The notes: generated by a model from the letters alone, not told the origin. DNA of 64,000 bases from Haematococcus lacustris (GCA_030144725.1 JASKMD010000026.1:8956100-9020099), one strand, 5' to 3'. Shown: positions 43,574-58,409, numbered from the stretch's first letter. Translations and numbers: made by a program.

Positions 43574-46500
43574 TCAATAGCCTGCCCGTCCCTCCAGATT
43601 GTTCACAATTGCTGCATAAACAGCGTACACATCTTGCGCAGCGCCTTGCCATGCAGCTGCTATGGCAGCATTGCCAATCTCTGCCCGCTTCATGCCGCTG
43701 AACAATGCGTAGCCGCTCAACGGCTTCTTGCCAGCTGCATCAGCTTTCAACGGCAGCCGAAGAGCCTTTGCCACCTCTTTCTTCACATTGGTAGCTATCC
43801 TTGAGACCACGTTCTTGAGTACCTGTGGCTGCACGTCCGCCCCAGTCTGATCCCTCACCCCCTTCAATATTTCGAGCACTAGCACATCAGCTGCAGGGGC
43901 CAACCCCAGTTGAGGGGCCAACCCCTGATTCATTTGGTGGTGATACTACTGCCAGCTCATTAGCTGCCGATCCAGCAGAGGGGGCAGCCCATGCTTCCTC
44001 TGGTGGTGCTGCAGCCAGCCTAGCAGCTGCCAGCCCAACAGAGGGGCCAGCCCCTGCTACCGCTGACCGTGGAGCTAGCCTGACTTGTGGTGCCTCCAAG
44101 GCTGGCCCCTTGGCTGGGCAGGTGCTGCATGGTACCCCTTGGCTGGGCACCTGCTGCAGGGCTGAGCTGGGCTGGGCTGGTGCCTGGCCAGGGCACCTGC
44201 TGCAGGGCTGGGCAGGTGCAAGCCCAGGGCACCTGCTGCAAGGCTGGCTCCAGCTGCAGGGCTGGCAGCTGGGCTGGGCTGGTGCCTGGCCAGGGCACCT
44301 GCTGCAGGGCTGGGCAGGTGCAAGCCCAGGACACCTGCTGCAAGGCTGGCTCCAGCTGCAGGGCTGGCAGCTGGGCTGGGCAGATGGAGAGAGCTGTGGC
44401 TGGGCAGCTGGCTGGGTGGGCTGGGCTGGGCGGGGTGGCTGGGCAGCTGGCTGGGCTGTTGGCTGGGTTGTTGCCCCATCTGAATCATAGGAGCACATCG
44501 CACTGCCAAACCAAGCACTGTGGTAAGGGTAGCAGGCAACTGCTTGACAGTTTGCTGCAGAGCTGCTAGGGTGTCTTGCATGTTTGCTGGCGCAAGCATG
44601 TCATACACCTGAGCAGCAACGATATAGCAAGCACAAGGAAGCAAGGTAAGTTGCAATTGTGCAACATGGACAAGGGCAAGGAGCTAGCATAGTTGAGCGG
44701 GAGGCAACAAGGGGCATAGAGATGGTGATAAGTGAATATGGATATTGCATGTACTTGCCTTGGATTCCAGCGCATGCTTGTGCTGCCACACGAGTGCCAC
44801 AAATTCAGGCTCCTTCCAAAGGACTTGAGCGAGTGATGACTGCAACAACTGAGGCAGGCAGCCGCCTTTCATCAGGCCTTCAGCGATGTCATGAGCAGTG
44901 TCTTGCACCAACACCCGAGCGACCTCGTTCAATGCAGTGCACACGTAAGCAGGAGAGGGCTTCTTGGGGTCCCGGCTCACCTTCACACAGGTGAGAAAAG
45001 CATGATCAAACACATAGCCAGCGGCAATTGCCATGGCAAGCTGCTAAGCTGCTAAGGCAAGGACTCACCGTCGCCGATTGCTGTCGCAAGGACTTCAAGA
45101 AGGGGAAGACCACTAGTTCCAGGCTGTCAGGCACATGGAGCTGGTAACGTGGGTGGAAGAAGCACTGCCCTTGGAGACGCTGCCAGTCATAGCCGCCCAC
45201 AATGAGCACCACATCAGTGGGTGTCTTCTGGCTGTAGCTCTCTAGCATCGAGTCACACAGCCAGTTGCCTAGAGCACGGACCTTGTCAGGGTCGCAACTG
45301 CAGGACAACACCAAACATGACACAACCAAACCAGCTGTCCCAATGATGTTCATGGGGCTATGTGGGCGAGCGACATGTGTGTGAACTGCAAATGATTAGC
45401 GTAGTGTGTGGCATTGTCATTATGGAGGCTTACTCACCCTAGCTCAATGAGAAGAAATGCCACAGACTCGCGCATGGCATGTAGGACCTTGGGGAAAGTC
45501 ATTCCCTCTGCTTGCTTGAGGTGATTGAAATCCTTACGCACAGTGTCGTAGTTAGCGGCTCGAGTGGGGTCCTCAACGGTGAAAAAGGCCTCATCGCGCC
45601 TGCACAAGGCACAAACAAGGGATGTGCGGGCATGGGTTAGCATCATGGGCCGCCCCACAACCACACCCTGCCCTCCTAGTGCCACTGATACCTTTGCCAC
45701 CCCCATGTCAACATAATCCTCACCATTCCTTTGTGTTAGCGGGATCAGGAAACTTCATGCCTCCATTGACGTACTTTTCAAACAGCAGCAGTCCAATGGC
45801 TCTGACAGGGCACATGAAGGGCTCCTTGCCCCTGACAAAGCTGATGTACTTAAGCTTGTTGTTCTGTAAGGACAGAGACAACAGATTATAAGCATCAGCA
45901 TTATGCATGAGCCTGCTTCTATACATAGTAGCACACCGCCTTTTGGACCTTGCCACCGCGTAGCACAAAGCCAAAGAGATGGCAAGCGTTGGGCCCGACG
46001 AAAGGCAACAGTCGGGGCTCACGCATGTCAGCTAGATGCAGCCAGCGAGCATCGTCATTGCGGCAGCAGCCAGCCCAACAGACAAGCATGAGGCTCCTAT
46101 ACAGTAGAGGCAAGACAATGGAGGTAGGGCGACATAAGCCATGTAAGACACTTGCACATAAGACACTTGCATCATAAGACACTTGCACATAAGACACTTG
46201 CATCATAACATGTATAACACTTACAACATCAAAGCTGCCTTGGGCCCAGGTTGCAAGTTTAAGGCATGGGCGAGCTGCTGCAGATCCTTCATTGCCATCA
46301 CATTGCCTGAGAGCATGGCCATGTGCGCATGTGTGGCAGCAATGGAGGTGGGGGCAGTAGGGCAGCAAGGGCATTAGGCCATGGGGCACATGCTAGTATC
46401 AGGGCCTAAGCACGTCTAAGAGCAATGCTGGTAGCCTAGCATTAGGTTGGCATCGGGGCGGCAGGCTGGCAGCTAGACAGCTTGTACAATTGGCAGCAAT

Positions 46501-47283
46501 GCAGCAGAGTTGCACCTGCTGAGCCAGCTTGAGGATCATCCCCAGACCGCACGTCCGGTCCATCCACAATCGAATTGATGGCTTCGTACACCAGTCTGAA
46601 CTGTGGGAGGGTAGCAAGGGCACGCCCCGAGGCTACTCTCCCCCCTTAATGCACGCCCGACGGCGAGGGCGTAGTCTTTCTTTCTTTCTTTCCAGTCTGA
46701 ACTGGTTGTCATCTACCAGCTTCTTTGCTGTGCTCACCCCAGCCAGAAGTTGACACTGGTCAAATTGTTTTTGCAGTGCGGAGTACATTTGCTTCCATGT
46801 TGACCGCTTCTGCAAGGACACCCCCATCCTTCATCCATTCCTTCATTGTGCACTCACAGTTCTTGCACTCGTGCTGTGAACCCACCATTGTACCATCCTT
46901 GGCCATGCGGAGCAGTTCCACCAGCACCATCCGGCACGTACCAATGTCCAACGCGTCGAAGTCCCACCCTTCCTCGACGCATATCTTCTTTATCTTGCAC
47001 AATTGAGTGTTGTATGCGATGGCTGTATTGGGTTTGCGTTGTTGCTGTCTTATCTGCAAGACGTGCTGCAGCTGCTCTGTTGTTAGCTGCTCTGGATCCC
47101 TGCACATGCACAACGCTGCACCGCACCGCATCCACACACGCACATCCACTGCGCAACCCCACCTCGCATATCCACTGCGGAACCCCACCTTGCATCGCCA
47201 TTGCTAGTATCCGCCTCGGCGTTGGCCTCGGCGTTGGCCTCAGCGTTGGCCTTGCGCTTGCGGCCGCTGCCTTGCCCGCCTAT
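43574..47283 (-). CDS. Crypton-type tyrosine recombinase, multi-exon
   Basis: Cryptons are mobile elements that move with a tyrosine recombinase. On the minus strand the order is a basic N-terminus (GSGRKRKANAEA, about 47270), an N-terminal core-binding helix block (PEQLTTEQLQHVLQIRQQQ then KPNTAIAYNTQ, about 47090-46900), further helices (46816-46640), MREPRLLPFVG with the first catalytic Arg (about 46010), KEPFMCPVRAIGLLLFEKY (about 45800), HAMRES with the HxxR pair (about 45475) and RALGNWLCDSMLESY with the nucleophile Tyr (about 45240). IFPF-like VVFPFLK follows. The RGKE-CPV-LLF and GGYDW-FHPRY-P blocks are the type seen in Crypton proteins. C-terminal exons include a Gln/Pro-rich repeat (44030-44480) and a last part with KKPLSGYALFSGMKRAEI that resembles an HMG box. 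Start codon and several splice sites are unresolved. Confidence 0.65.
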
Positions 47284-47417
47284 CCACTGAGACTCTCTCA
47301 GTGAGAGCCCAAAATAACCGGCCCTTTTTTTAGGTTATTCAATGTTTTGCACGCCGGCGTGCAAAGTGGCGTGCAAACTGTCTCTGTGACTTCTCACTCT
47401 CCGTGCAAACCATCGTG

Positions 47418-47423
47418 TTATTG
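47418..47423. repeat. Target-site duplication, left copy (TTATTG)
   Basis: Six bases outside the left end of the foldback element are repeated at 52323-52328 beside its right end. Confidence 0.65.
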
Positions 47424-48609
47424 CCAGATAATTCACACGGTTAGAAATCGGACAATACTCGGATTTTGTACATCAGCAAAAGGCCGAAAAGTTGGGGGCC
47501 CCAACCGCCAGCTCCGCCAGGCCGCAGCTGCACCCACCCGCAGCAAGACTCGCCCAGCACGTTGCGGGGCAGCCAAAGAGCTGGCTCCCCTGCGCCCGCC
47601 CCCACCCCAACGCTGAACGCTGTTCAACAACGCAACGCAGCCAGGTTACCCACGCCGAGAGCGGGGCGCAGGCCACACCGTAAAGTTCAGCATGGGCGGT
47701 GCTGCCCCGCTGCCAGCCCAGCCAGCCCAGCCAGCCCAGCCTATGCAAAGGCGAAATCGCCCTGGTTAGCCTGCTCCCCAGCGTGCGTCTCAACGTCTAA
47801 CCCACGACCAGCCGGAGCTCTAGGACCGCCACATCCCAGCCCTGCCCCACCCCCTCCCAACCTTGCGTTGCCCCTCCCTGCCCAGCCCTGCCCCACCCCC
47901 TCCCAGCTCTGCCCCACCCCCTCCCAGCCTTGCGTTGCCCCTCCCCTCCCTGCCCAGCCCTGCCCCTCCCCTCCCTGCCCAGCCCTGCCCCACCCCCTGC
48001 CAGCCCTGACCCACCCCCTCCCAGCCCTGACCCACCCCCTCCCAGCCCTGCCCCACCCCCTCCCAGCCCTGCCCCACCCCCTCCCAGCCTTGCGTTGCCC
48101 CATCCCTCCCTGCCCAGCCTTGCCCCACCCCCTCCCAGCCCTGCCCCACCCCATCCCAACCTTGCGTTGCCCCATCCCTCCCTGACCAGCCTTGCCCCAC
48201 CCCCTCCCAGCCCTGCCCCACCCCCCTACAGCCCTGCCCCACCCCCTCCCAGCCCTGCCCCACCCCCTCCCAGCCTTGCGTTGCCCCATCCCTCCCTGCC
48301 CAGCCTTGCCCCACCCCCTCCCAGCCCTGCCCCACCCCCTCCCAGCCCTGCCCCACCCCCTGCCAGCCCTGCCCCACCCTCTCCCAGCCCTGCCCCACCC
48401 CCTCCCAGCCCTGCCCCACCCCATCCCAGCCTTGCGTTGCCCCATCCCTCCCTGACCAGCCTTGCCCCACCCCCTCCCAGCCCTGCCCCACCCCCTCCCA
48501 GCCCTGCCCCACCCCCTCCCAGCCCTGCCCCACCCCCTCCCAGCCCTGCCCCACCCTCTCCCAGCCTTGCTTTGCCCCTCCCTACCCAGCCCTGCCCTGC
48601 CCCACCCCC

Positions 48610-48700
48610 TCCCAGCCCTGCCCTGCCCTGCCCTGCCCTGCCCTGCCCTGCCCTGCCCTGCCCTGCCCTGCCCTGCCCTGCCCTGCCCTGCCCTGCCCCA
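48610..48700. repeat. (CTGCC)n tract in the left foldback arm
   Basis: About 17 CTGCC units in the left arm correspond to a longer tract of GGGCA units (about 50680-50902) in the right arm, so the two arms differ in satellite length. Confidence 0.85.
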
Positions 48701-49464
48701 CCCCCTCCCAGCCCTGCCCCACCCCCTCATAGCCTTGTGTTGCCCTGCCCTGCCCTGCCCTGCCCTGCCCTGCCTTGACCTGCCCTGCCCTGCCCTGCCC
48801 TGTTCTGCCCTGCCCTGCCTGTAGGTGTGTGGCAGTGCAGGCTGCAGGTGTGCTGCAATGCATGAGCAGCAGCAGGCTGCAGGTGTGCTGCAATGCATGA
48901 GCAGCAGCAGGCTGCAGGTGTGCTGGAGCAGCAACAGACAGCAGTGCATGTGCTGGAGTGCATGAGCAGCAGCAGCAACAGGCTGTAGTGCATGAGCAAC
49001 AGTGCATGCGCAGCAGCAGCAGTGTATGGGCAGCAGCAGCAGGCTGTAGGTGTGTTGCAGTCCAGGCTGCAGGTAGGAGGAGGCTGCAGGTGTGCTGCAA
49101 TGCATGAGCAGCAGCAGCAGGCATGTGCTGCAGTGCAGCTGCAGTGCATGTGCTGCAGTGCATGAGCAGCAGCAGCAGGTTGTAGGTGGGTTGCGGTGCA
49201 TGAGCAGCAGCAAGAGCAGCAGGCTGTAGTGCATGAGCAGTGCATAGACAGCAGCAGCAGGCTGTATGTGTGTGGCAGTCAGAGCCCATCAGTGCAGTCA
49301 GAGCCCATGTAAGAAGTTGCATGGAACAAAAACTTTTAAAAGGTTGTCCTAAGCTTCCGTTCAGTTCCATGCTACACAACGTGATTTGTAAGCTGTGAAT
49401 GGTCAAGATGTAATGAAGAAAACGGTGGTGGTTTTAAGCCGTGTATCCTCGTCATGTATGATAC

Positions 49465-50060
49465 CTACGCCCCTTGTATGGACACCACCACCACGCGGTG
49501 ATGCGCTAAGGCCGCAAACGTGGTAGCCACCTGCTACATACCCCCTTTGCATGTATGCATCACGGTCATGCTTAGCAAATGCAGGCTTGGCAGTGATCCA
49601 CACGCAATGTGTCACAGCTAGCTGGACTACGGATTGGTACCTGTAGTGGAGGCTCACCAGATCCAGCCACATGCTAGGGTGTGGTGCGCCACATGCCCCT
49701 TGTATGGACACCACCACCACGTGGTGATGCGCTAAGGCCGCAAACGTGGTAGCCACCTGCTACATACCCCCTTTGCATGTATGCATCACGGTCATGCTTA
49801 GCAAGTGCAGGCTTGGCAGTGATCCACACGCAATGTGTCACAGCTAGCTGGACCAGGATGGTACCTATAGTGGAGGCTCACCAGATCCAGCCACATGCTA
49901 GGGTGTGGTGCGCCACATGCCCCTTGTATGGACACCACCACCACGTGGTGATGCGCTAAGGCCGCAAACGTGGTAGCCACCTGCTACATATCCCCTTTGC
50001 ATGTATGCATCATAGTCATGCCTAGCAAGTGCAGGCCTGGCAGAGATTCGCACAAAATCC
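49465..50060. repeat. Three tandem copies of a 225-base unit in the foldback centre
   Basis: The phrase CCCTTGTATGGACACCACCA starts at 49471, 49697 and 49921, and the units between are about 95 percent alike by eye. The third copy decays after about 130 bases. Confidence 0.85.
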
Positions 50061-50679
50061 AAGCATATGCCACTACGCGGTATTACATCGACGCTGCAAC
50101 TGGCACGGTCAAGGACGCTAGGTCTATTGTAGTGAGAAATTGTCTTACACAACCAATGTGGTGTCCATATGCGGCTACACAAGCAATGGCATGATTGAAG
50201 AACCGCAAATTGCATGCCTTTATTTGCATGGAGCTACCAAGACCGCAGACCATGCCAGATCTATGCCTTATAATCTTCCCTGTCGTAGCAGTGTTGGGTT
50301 GCCACTCCAGCTTTGTGCATGCAACCAGACACACACCGCACATGTTGCTGTCCTTGCACTGCTGGTCATGCATTACAGCCTGTTGCTGCTGCCACTGCTC
50401 ATGCACTGCAGCACATGCACTTGAGCCGGGTGCTGGTGCTGCTGCTCATGCAATGAAGCACACCTGCAGCCTGCTGCTACCTGCAGCTGCACTGCCACAC
50501 ACCTACAGCCTGCTGCTGCTGCCCATACACTGCTGTTGCTGTCCTTGCACTGCTTCTCATGCAAAACAGCCTGCTGCTGCTGCTCCTGCTCATGCACTCC
50601 AGCACATGCACTGCTGCCTGCTGTTGCTGCTGCACATGCATTCCAGCACACCTGCAGCCTGCACTGCCTCACACCTACA

Positions 50680-50902
50680 GGCAGGGCAGGGCAGAACAGG
50701 GCAGGGCAGGGCAGGGCAGGTCAAGGCAGGGCAGGGCAGGGCAGGGCAGGGCAGGGCAGGGCAGGGCAGGGCAGGGCAGGGCAGGGCAGGGCAGGGCAGG
50801 GCAGGGCAGGGCAGGGCAGGGCAGGGCAGGGCAGGGCAGGGCAGGGCAGGGCAGGGCAGGGCAGGGCAGGGCAGGGCAGGGCAGGGCAGGGCAGGGCAGG
50901 GA
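50680..50902. repeat. (GGGCA)n tract in the right foldback arm
   Basis: About 40 GGGCA units, with a few variants near 50690-50727, mirror the shorter CTGCC tract of the left arm. Confidence 0.9.
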
Positions 50903-52593
50903 GGGGCAACACAAGGCTATGAGGGGGTGGGGCAGGGCTGGGATGGGGTGGGGCAGGGCTGGGATGGGGTGGGGCAGGGCTGGGAGGGGGTGGGGCAGGG
51001 CTGGGATGGGGTGGGGCAGGGCTGGGAGGGGGTGGGGCAGGGCTGGGATGGGGTAAGGCAGGGCTGGGAGGGGGTGGGGCAGGGCTGTAGGGGGGTGGGG
51101 CAGGGCTGGGAGGGGGTGGGGCAAGGCTGGTCAGGGAAGGATGGGGCAACGCAAGGTTGGGATGGGGTGGGGCAAGGCTGGGAGGGGGTGGGGCAGGGCT
51201 GGGAGGGGGTGGGGCAGGGCTGGGAGGGGGTGGGGCAGGGCTGGGAGGGGGTGGGGCAGGGCTGGGATGGGGTAAGGCAGGGCTGGGAGGGGGTGGGGCA
51301 GGGCTGTAGGGGGGTGGGGCAGGGCTGGGAGGGGGTGGGGCAAGGCTGGTCAGGGAGGGATGGGGCAACGCAAGGTTGGGATGGGGTGGGGCAAGGCTGG
51401 TCAGGGAGGGATGGGGCAACGCAAGGCTGGGAGGGGGTGGGGCAGGGTTGGGGGAGGGTGGGGCAGGGCTGGGATGGGGTAAGGCAGGGCTGGGAGGGGG
51501 TGGGGCAGGGCTGGGAGGGGGTGGGGCAGGGCTGTAGGGGGTGGGGCAGGGCTGGGAGGGGGTGGGGCAGGGCTGGGAGGGGGTGGGGCAAGGCTGGTCA
51601 GGGAGGGATGGGGCAACGCAAGGCTGGGATGGGGTGGGGCAGGGCTGGGAGGGGGTGGGGCAAGGCTGGGCAGGGAGGGATGGGGCAACGCAAGGCTGGG
51701 ATGGGGTGGGGCAGGGCTGGGAGGGGGTGGGGCAGGGCTGGGAGGGGGTGGGGCAGGGCTGGCAGGGGGTGGGGCAGGGCTGGGCAGGGAGGGGAGGGGC
51801 AACGCAAGGCTGGGAGGGGGTGGGGCAGAGCTGGGAGGGGGTGGGGCAGGGCTGGGCAGGGAGGGGCAACGCAAGGTTGGGAGGGGGTGGGGCAGGGCTG
51901 GGATGTGGCGGTCCTAGAGCTCCGGCTGGTCGTGGGTTGGACGTTGAGACGCACGCTGGGGAGCAGGCTAACCAGGGCGATTTCGCCTTTGCATAGGCTG
52001 GGCTGGCTGGGCTGGCTGGGCTGGCTGGGCTGGCAGCGGGGCAGCACCGCCCATGCTGAACTTTACGGTGTGGCCTGCGCCCCGCTCTCGGCGTGGGTAA
52101 CCTGGCTGCGTTGCGTTGTTGAGCAGCGTTCAGCGTTGGGGTGGGGGCGGGCGCAGGGGAGCCAGCTCTTTGGCTGCCCCGTAACGTGCTGGGCGAGTCT
52201 TGCTGCGGGTGGGTGCAGCTGCGGCCTGGCGGAGCTGGCGGTTGGGGCCCCCAACTTTTCGGCCTTTTGCTGATGTACAAAATCCGAGTATTGTCCGATT
52301 TCTAACCGTGTGAATTATCTGGTTATTGCCCAGTTATATATGACCCGCGGTTACGGCCACACCGGCAGTAACGGTGACTTGTGCGTCCTGCGTCCTTTAC
52401 AATCTCGCGATCTTGCCGTCGCGTGTACGGTTCAAGCGTGAAAACTACGGTCAAACTACGGTATTGTACGGTCCAGCCGACGTACCTACGGCTGCCTACG
52501 GATACACGCCGCTACGGTTCTGGCCAACCCTAGCAGTAGCGGTGGCAGCACTGTGATCTGGCTGGAATGTAGCGTCACACAACCGTGTACAGG

Positions 52594-53819
52594 TTGGGTG
52601 TTCCCAACTAACAGAAAATGACAGGAAACCGACCCTTATTAGTAGGACGGCTGTAACTCTGCACTCACTGCGCCAAATACTATGCTAGATGATTCACAAT
52701 GTAGCCAACCCAGCCAGCTACCTTTCAACCATCCAGAATAACTATGCAGTTAGAAGGCCGTGCACAGCAAAGCATCAAAGTTAGTGATCCAAATTTGGGC
52801 CGTTGCAGGGCATGCAGTCATCGCTGCGACCGCCTTCGTCGCTTAGGCTGCTCTACATGCGCATGCGCGTCGGCAGCAGCAGTCGGATCGGAAAGCGGTT
52901 GCGGCGATGTGGCAATGAGCCCACCTCCCTCCCTTACCTAGAGGGCAATGCCACAGCTCGACCATTGGGACTTACAGCATGCTACTTACTAGGTTAGGCT
53001 CCTTTTAGACATTGTTACACACGCTCATACTCAGATATGTCAAAAGCTCACTTTGGTCTGTGACCCCCAACTCCCTTAGCCGATCTCAGGACCAGGGCCA
53101 TGCAGTCAGTCGCACAACTCCACACCATGTCCGAGTTTGGACTCGGCTCCTCTGAGAGTTACACTCCCCTACATCCCATCCACCTGCGTGCAAAGTTTCA
53201 TAGCTCAACTGCCACCCCACTGCCCCGTGGCCCTGATTCCGCTTGGAGAACATGATGTCACTTTGAAGATGTCAAACTGATAGAGGCATGGGCTGTTGAA
53301 CGTGCGGTTTGTTTCAACAAATGCGCCAAGGGGTCAAGAACAAACATTTTGTGGCCGTTTTCCTGTGGGTGCACCGGGTGCAACACTGTGAAGGACATAG
53401 TGGAGGAGGGGGGGGTGTAACCCGGTGATACCTAAGTGTGCGCCGACCCAAATGGTGTATTCGGCGGAAGTGAGCACAGCTATTGTGTTTCAATCACCCC
53501 GTCTAGGCGCCCTGCACGCCCGGCAGGCATCGCGTTGGGTGTTGGCTGGACATTCCATTTGTGCACAACCAGCTCACTACGCTAGATAGATGGCGCCACA
53601 GGGATGTGGCTCACCGTCCCAAGGATACCCGTCTCGCCGCTGTGGTTTGTTCGCGGGCACATGTGGCAGTACGCGAGCAAAGACTCCAATGTCGTGCGCT
53701 GATGGTCAGATGACGCGCATTGATTTGCAGCTACCAATGTGGCAAGCGCTATCGAAAACGATGCAGTATTGAGAGAGTACATACATGCATATTACCAACC
53801 CCATGTTGGGAACACCTAA
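52594..53819. mobile_element. Non-autonomous hAT-like element B, 1226 bp
   Basis: The ends are TTGGGTGTTCCCAAC and, inverted, TTAGGTGTTCCCAAC. GTACAGG is duplicated at 52587-52593 and 53820-53826. The interior matches 60030-61234 in reverse orientation and the flanks of the autonomous element at 34528-38010. It has no transposase frame. Confidence 0.85.
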
Positions 53820-54037
53820 GTACAGGCCGCTGCATGTGTCATCCAGGCTGGGCTGGGCTGGGGACATGTCACCAGCAAGGGGATGCACCTGGACAACGTG
53901 AGCTGTGACACCTGATGGTTGTGCTGCTGCTGCGACCAGCTGGGTGAGAGGCTGCATGCGCGTCGCACCACTGTGTACTTTCACGGGAAACCCTAGTTGC
54001 TTGAAAAGGCCACCGCCCGTCTCAATGCGCATCGCGT

Positions 54038-54477
54038 GATGACTAGGGAGAAGCGGAAGGGCAGCGACAAGCACAAGAAGGACCCGGGAAAGAAACAGAA
54101 AGGTTCGTGTCCCTAGCCGACTGTGGGCTACGTGAGTTACGCGCTGTGTGATAACCCGTTGCTCCTGTTGGTTCCATCGCAGCGTCTCGTTCCCCTCAAG
54201 GCAAGCAACGACAGGAGCGTCGGGATGGCTGGACAACGCGCAGACGTCAGGTGACAGGCCGCGCCCGCCTTGTGTGTCCCCGCACTGTTTGTGTCCCCGC
54301 ATCGTGTCTTGGCCTGTCGAAGTGGCCTGTCAGAATGCTGATTGTGCTTGGCCGCAGGTCATCAAGGTCCCGGAGGGCGCTGTGCTGCGCGGGTGCAAGA
54401 AAACGAGGCGCAAGCTACGGGCGCATCTCCAGTTGCGGGCTGAAATCCACTCCCAGCTCCGCGTGATTGCGTCGTTG
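54038..54477 (+). pseudogene. Fanzor N-terminal fragment (copy 2)
   Basis: The first exon encodes MTREKRKGSDKHKKDPGKK, nearly the same as copy 1, and ends at the same GT donor. Exon 2 encodes a basic ERRDGWTTRRRQ end. After a GT-AG intron beginning GTGACAGGCC, a third exon starts VIKVPEGAVLRGCKKTRRK and continues through a basic helix (LRAHLQLRAE). This third exon is missing from copy 1, where a GGACT/GGACC array stands in its place. The frame then ends without RuvC motifs. So this is a truncated remnant, useful for seeing what copy 1 lost. Confidence 0.65.
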
Positions 54478-54525
54478 TTTGTGCTCAGAATCTTCCTAAC
54501 GTGCTAGTGAGGGACAAGGGGGCTG

Positions 54526-55140
54526 GCCCTGGCTCATTGAGTTTTATCTGTTATGGTAATAAAGGGCGCTTTGAGTTCCGCATAGCCCGTCACAAGGTCA
54601 GACAGCAGCAGGCGCGGATACAAAATGACGACCCCAGACAAAAAACAACGCAACCGCTTGAACTCCTTTCTCGCCTCGTTTGGCGTTGAATGTCAACTTG
54701 CTATGAGCGTTGGCTGAAGCACCGACATGCATCAACATGCGTGCGTGGGCGACGGAGGCGCGCTTGCTTTAAGTTGGCTGGTTGGTTGGTTGCAATGTGT
54801 TGGATGTTTCATATTCTAAGGACCAGGTCTTGTAGCTTATCGCTGCGTGGCGCAGACACAAGGCAAATGGCGAGACCAGTGCCTAGACCAGCGCCGGAGG
54901 AACAGGATTTAGACTTCTTTTGGTGTAGCATGAGTGAAGTACACACATTGAACTTGTGTATTGCACGCCTGCGAGCCCGAGTTGCTCGGAACGCATAAGA
55001 CCATGCGCCTTTGGCGCCCGCAACAGCTTGGCGCAAGGACTGGGCTTCGCACCCCCGTCTCCGCAATCGTCCTTAGCCATGTTTGCCGTCGTGTTTGCCA
55101 TCGTCCTTCCCCAAGCGCCATCCCATCAGGCCGGCGCGAA
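54526..55140. other. Spacer between Fanzor copy 2 and lumen-protein gene
   Basis: A 102-codon plus-strand frame (54690-54998) containing MARPVPRPAPEEQDLDFFW is open but matches nothing I know. Otherwise no feature. Confidence 0.3.
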
Positions 55141-58047
<2,907 letters not shown>

Positions 58048-58347
58048 CCGCAGCCAGCCCTGACCACAGTGGCTGGCAGTGCCTGTTCAAGGGCTCCTTA
58101 CGCTACTGCTGACTGGGCTGCCACGGATTGTGTGGCATGGCTTAGCATGAGTGCTGCTGGGGAGGACATGAGTGTGGTGGTGTGGGAGAGGCTGATCAAG
58201 CTACCTACACCCTGAAGCCCATCATTGGTCACCTCTGCCGGATACAGCTGCTACATGCTGTGGGTTGAAGTTGATCTGCGGCTGGGTGGTTGCGTTGACT
58301 AGAGCGGCTCCCTGGTGGCTGCACCGTCACTCCCACTGCGCTGCTAT

Positions 58348-58409
58348 CATTGTGTTGTGCTGGCTGTGTGGGATGTTGAGCAAGTACGACCAAGGTTGTG
58401 GGCTGGACA
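58348..58409. repeat. 62-base dispersed repeat
   Basis: The sequence matches 33135-33196, downstream of the DUF423 gene, with about three differences. Its end lies next to the Fanzor right-end block. Confidence 0.6.

Larger units (their letters stand above)
47424..52322. mobile_element. Foldback element, 4.9 kb, with arms of nearly 2 kb
   Basis: The left end CCAGATAATTCACACGG returns inverted as CCGTGTGAATTATCTGG at 52306-52322, and the following hundreds of bases match in inverted orientation. The outer arm parts are unique GC-rich sequence (47440-47820 and 51900-52310). The inner parts are CCCTGCCCCACCCCCTCCCAG-type minisatellite and CTGCC pentamers, then CAG/CTG-rich sequence. A centre of about 1 kb separates the arms. 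TTATTG flanks both ends. Long frames inside the arms are products of the repeats. No transposase is encoded, so it depends on another element. Confidence 0.75.
52560..54525 (+). mobile_element. Fanzor element, copy 2, internally deleted
   Basis: The left end GGCTGGAATGTAGCGTC and the right end CTAGTGAGGGACAAGGGGG CTG match copy 1. The left part is split by a 1226-base transposon (52594-53819) inserted at GTACAGG. The catalytic exons are absent; the nuclease sequence jumps from the N-terminal exons straight to the right terminus, and the long hairpin seen in the other two copies is missing too. Confidence 0.7.

Noticed and set aside
47466..52280. Long Pro- or Gly-rich reading frames in both foldback arms
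   Set aside because: They mirror each other on opposite strands and consist of minisatellite translation; only repeat structure supports them.
58084..58170. A first exon for the lumen protein starting MSSPAALM
   Set aside because: Linking it in frame needs an intron of only about 29 bases, which is too short to trust.
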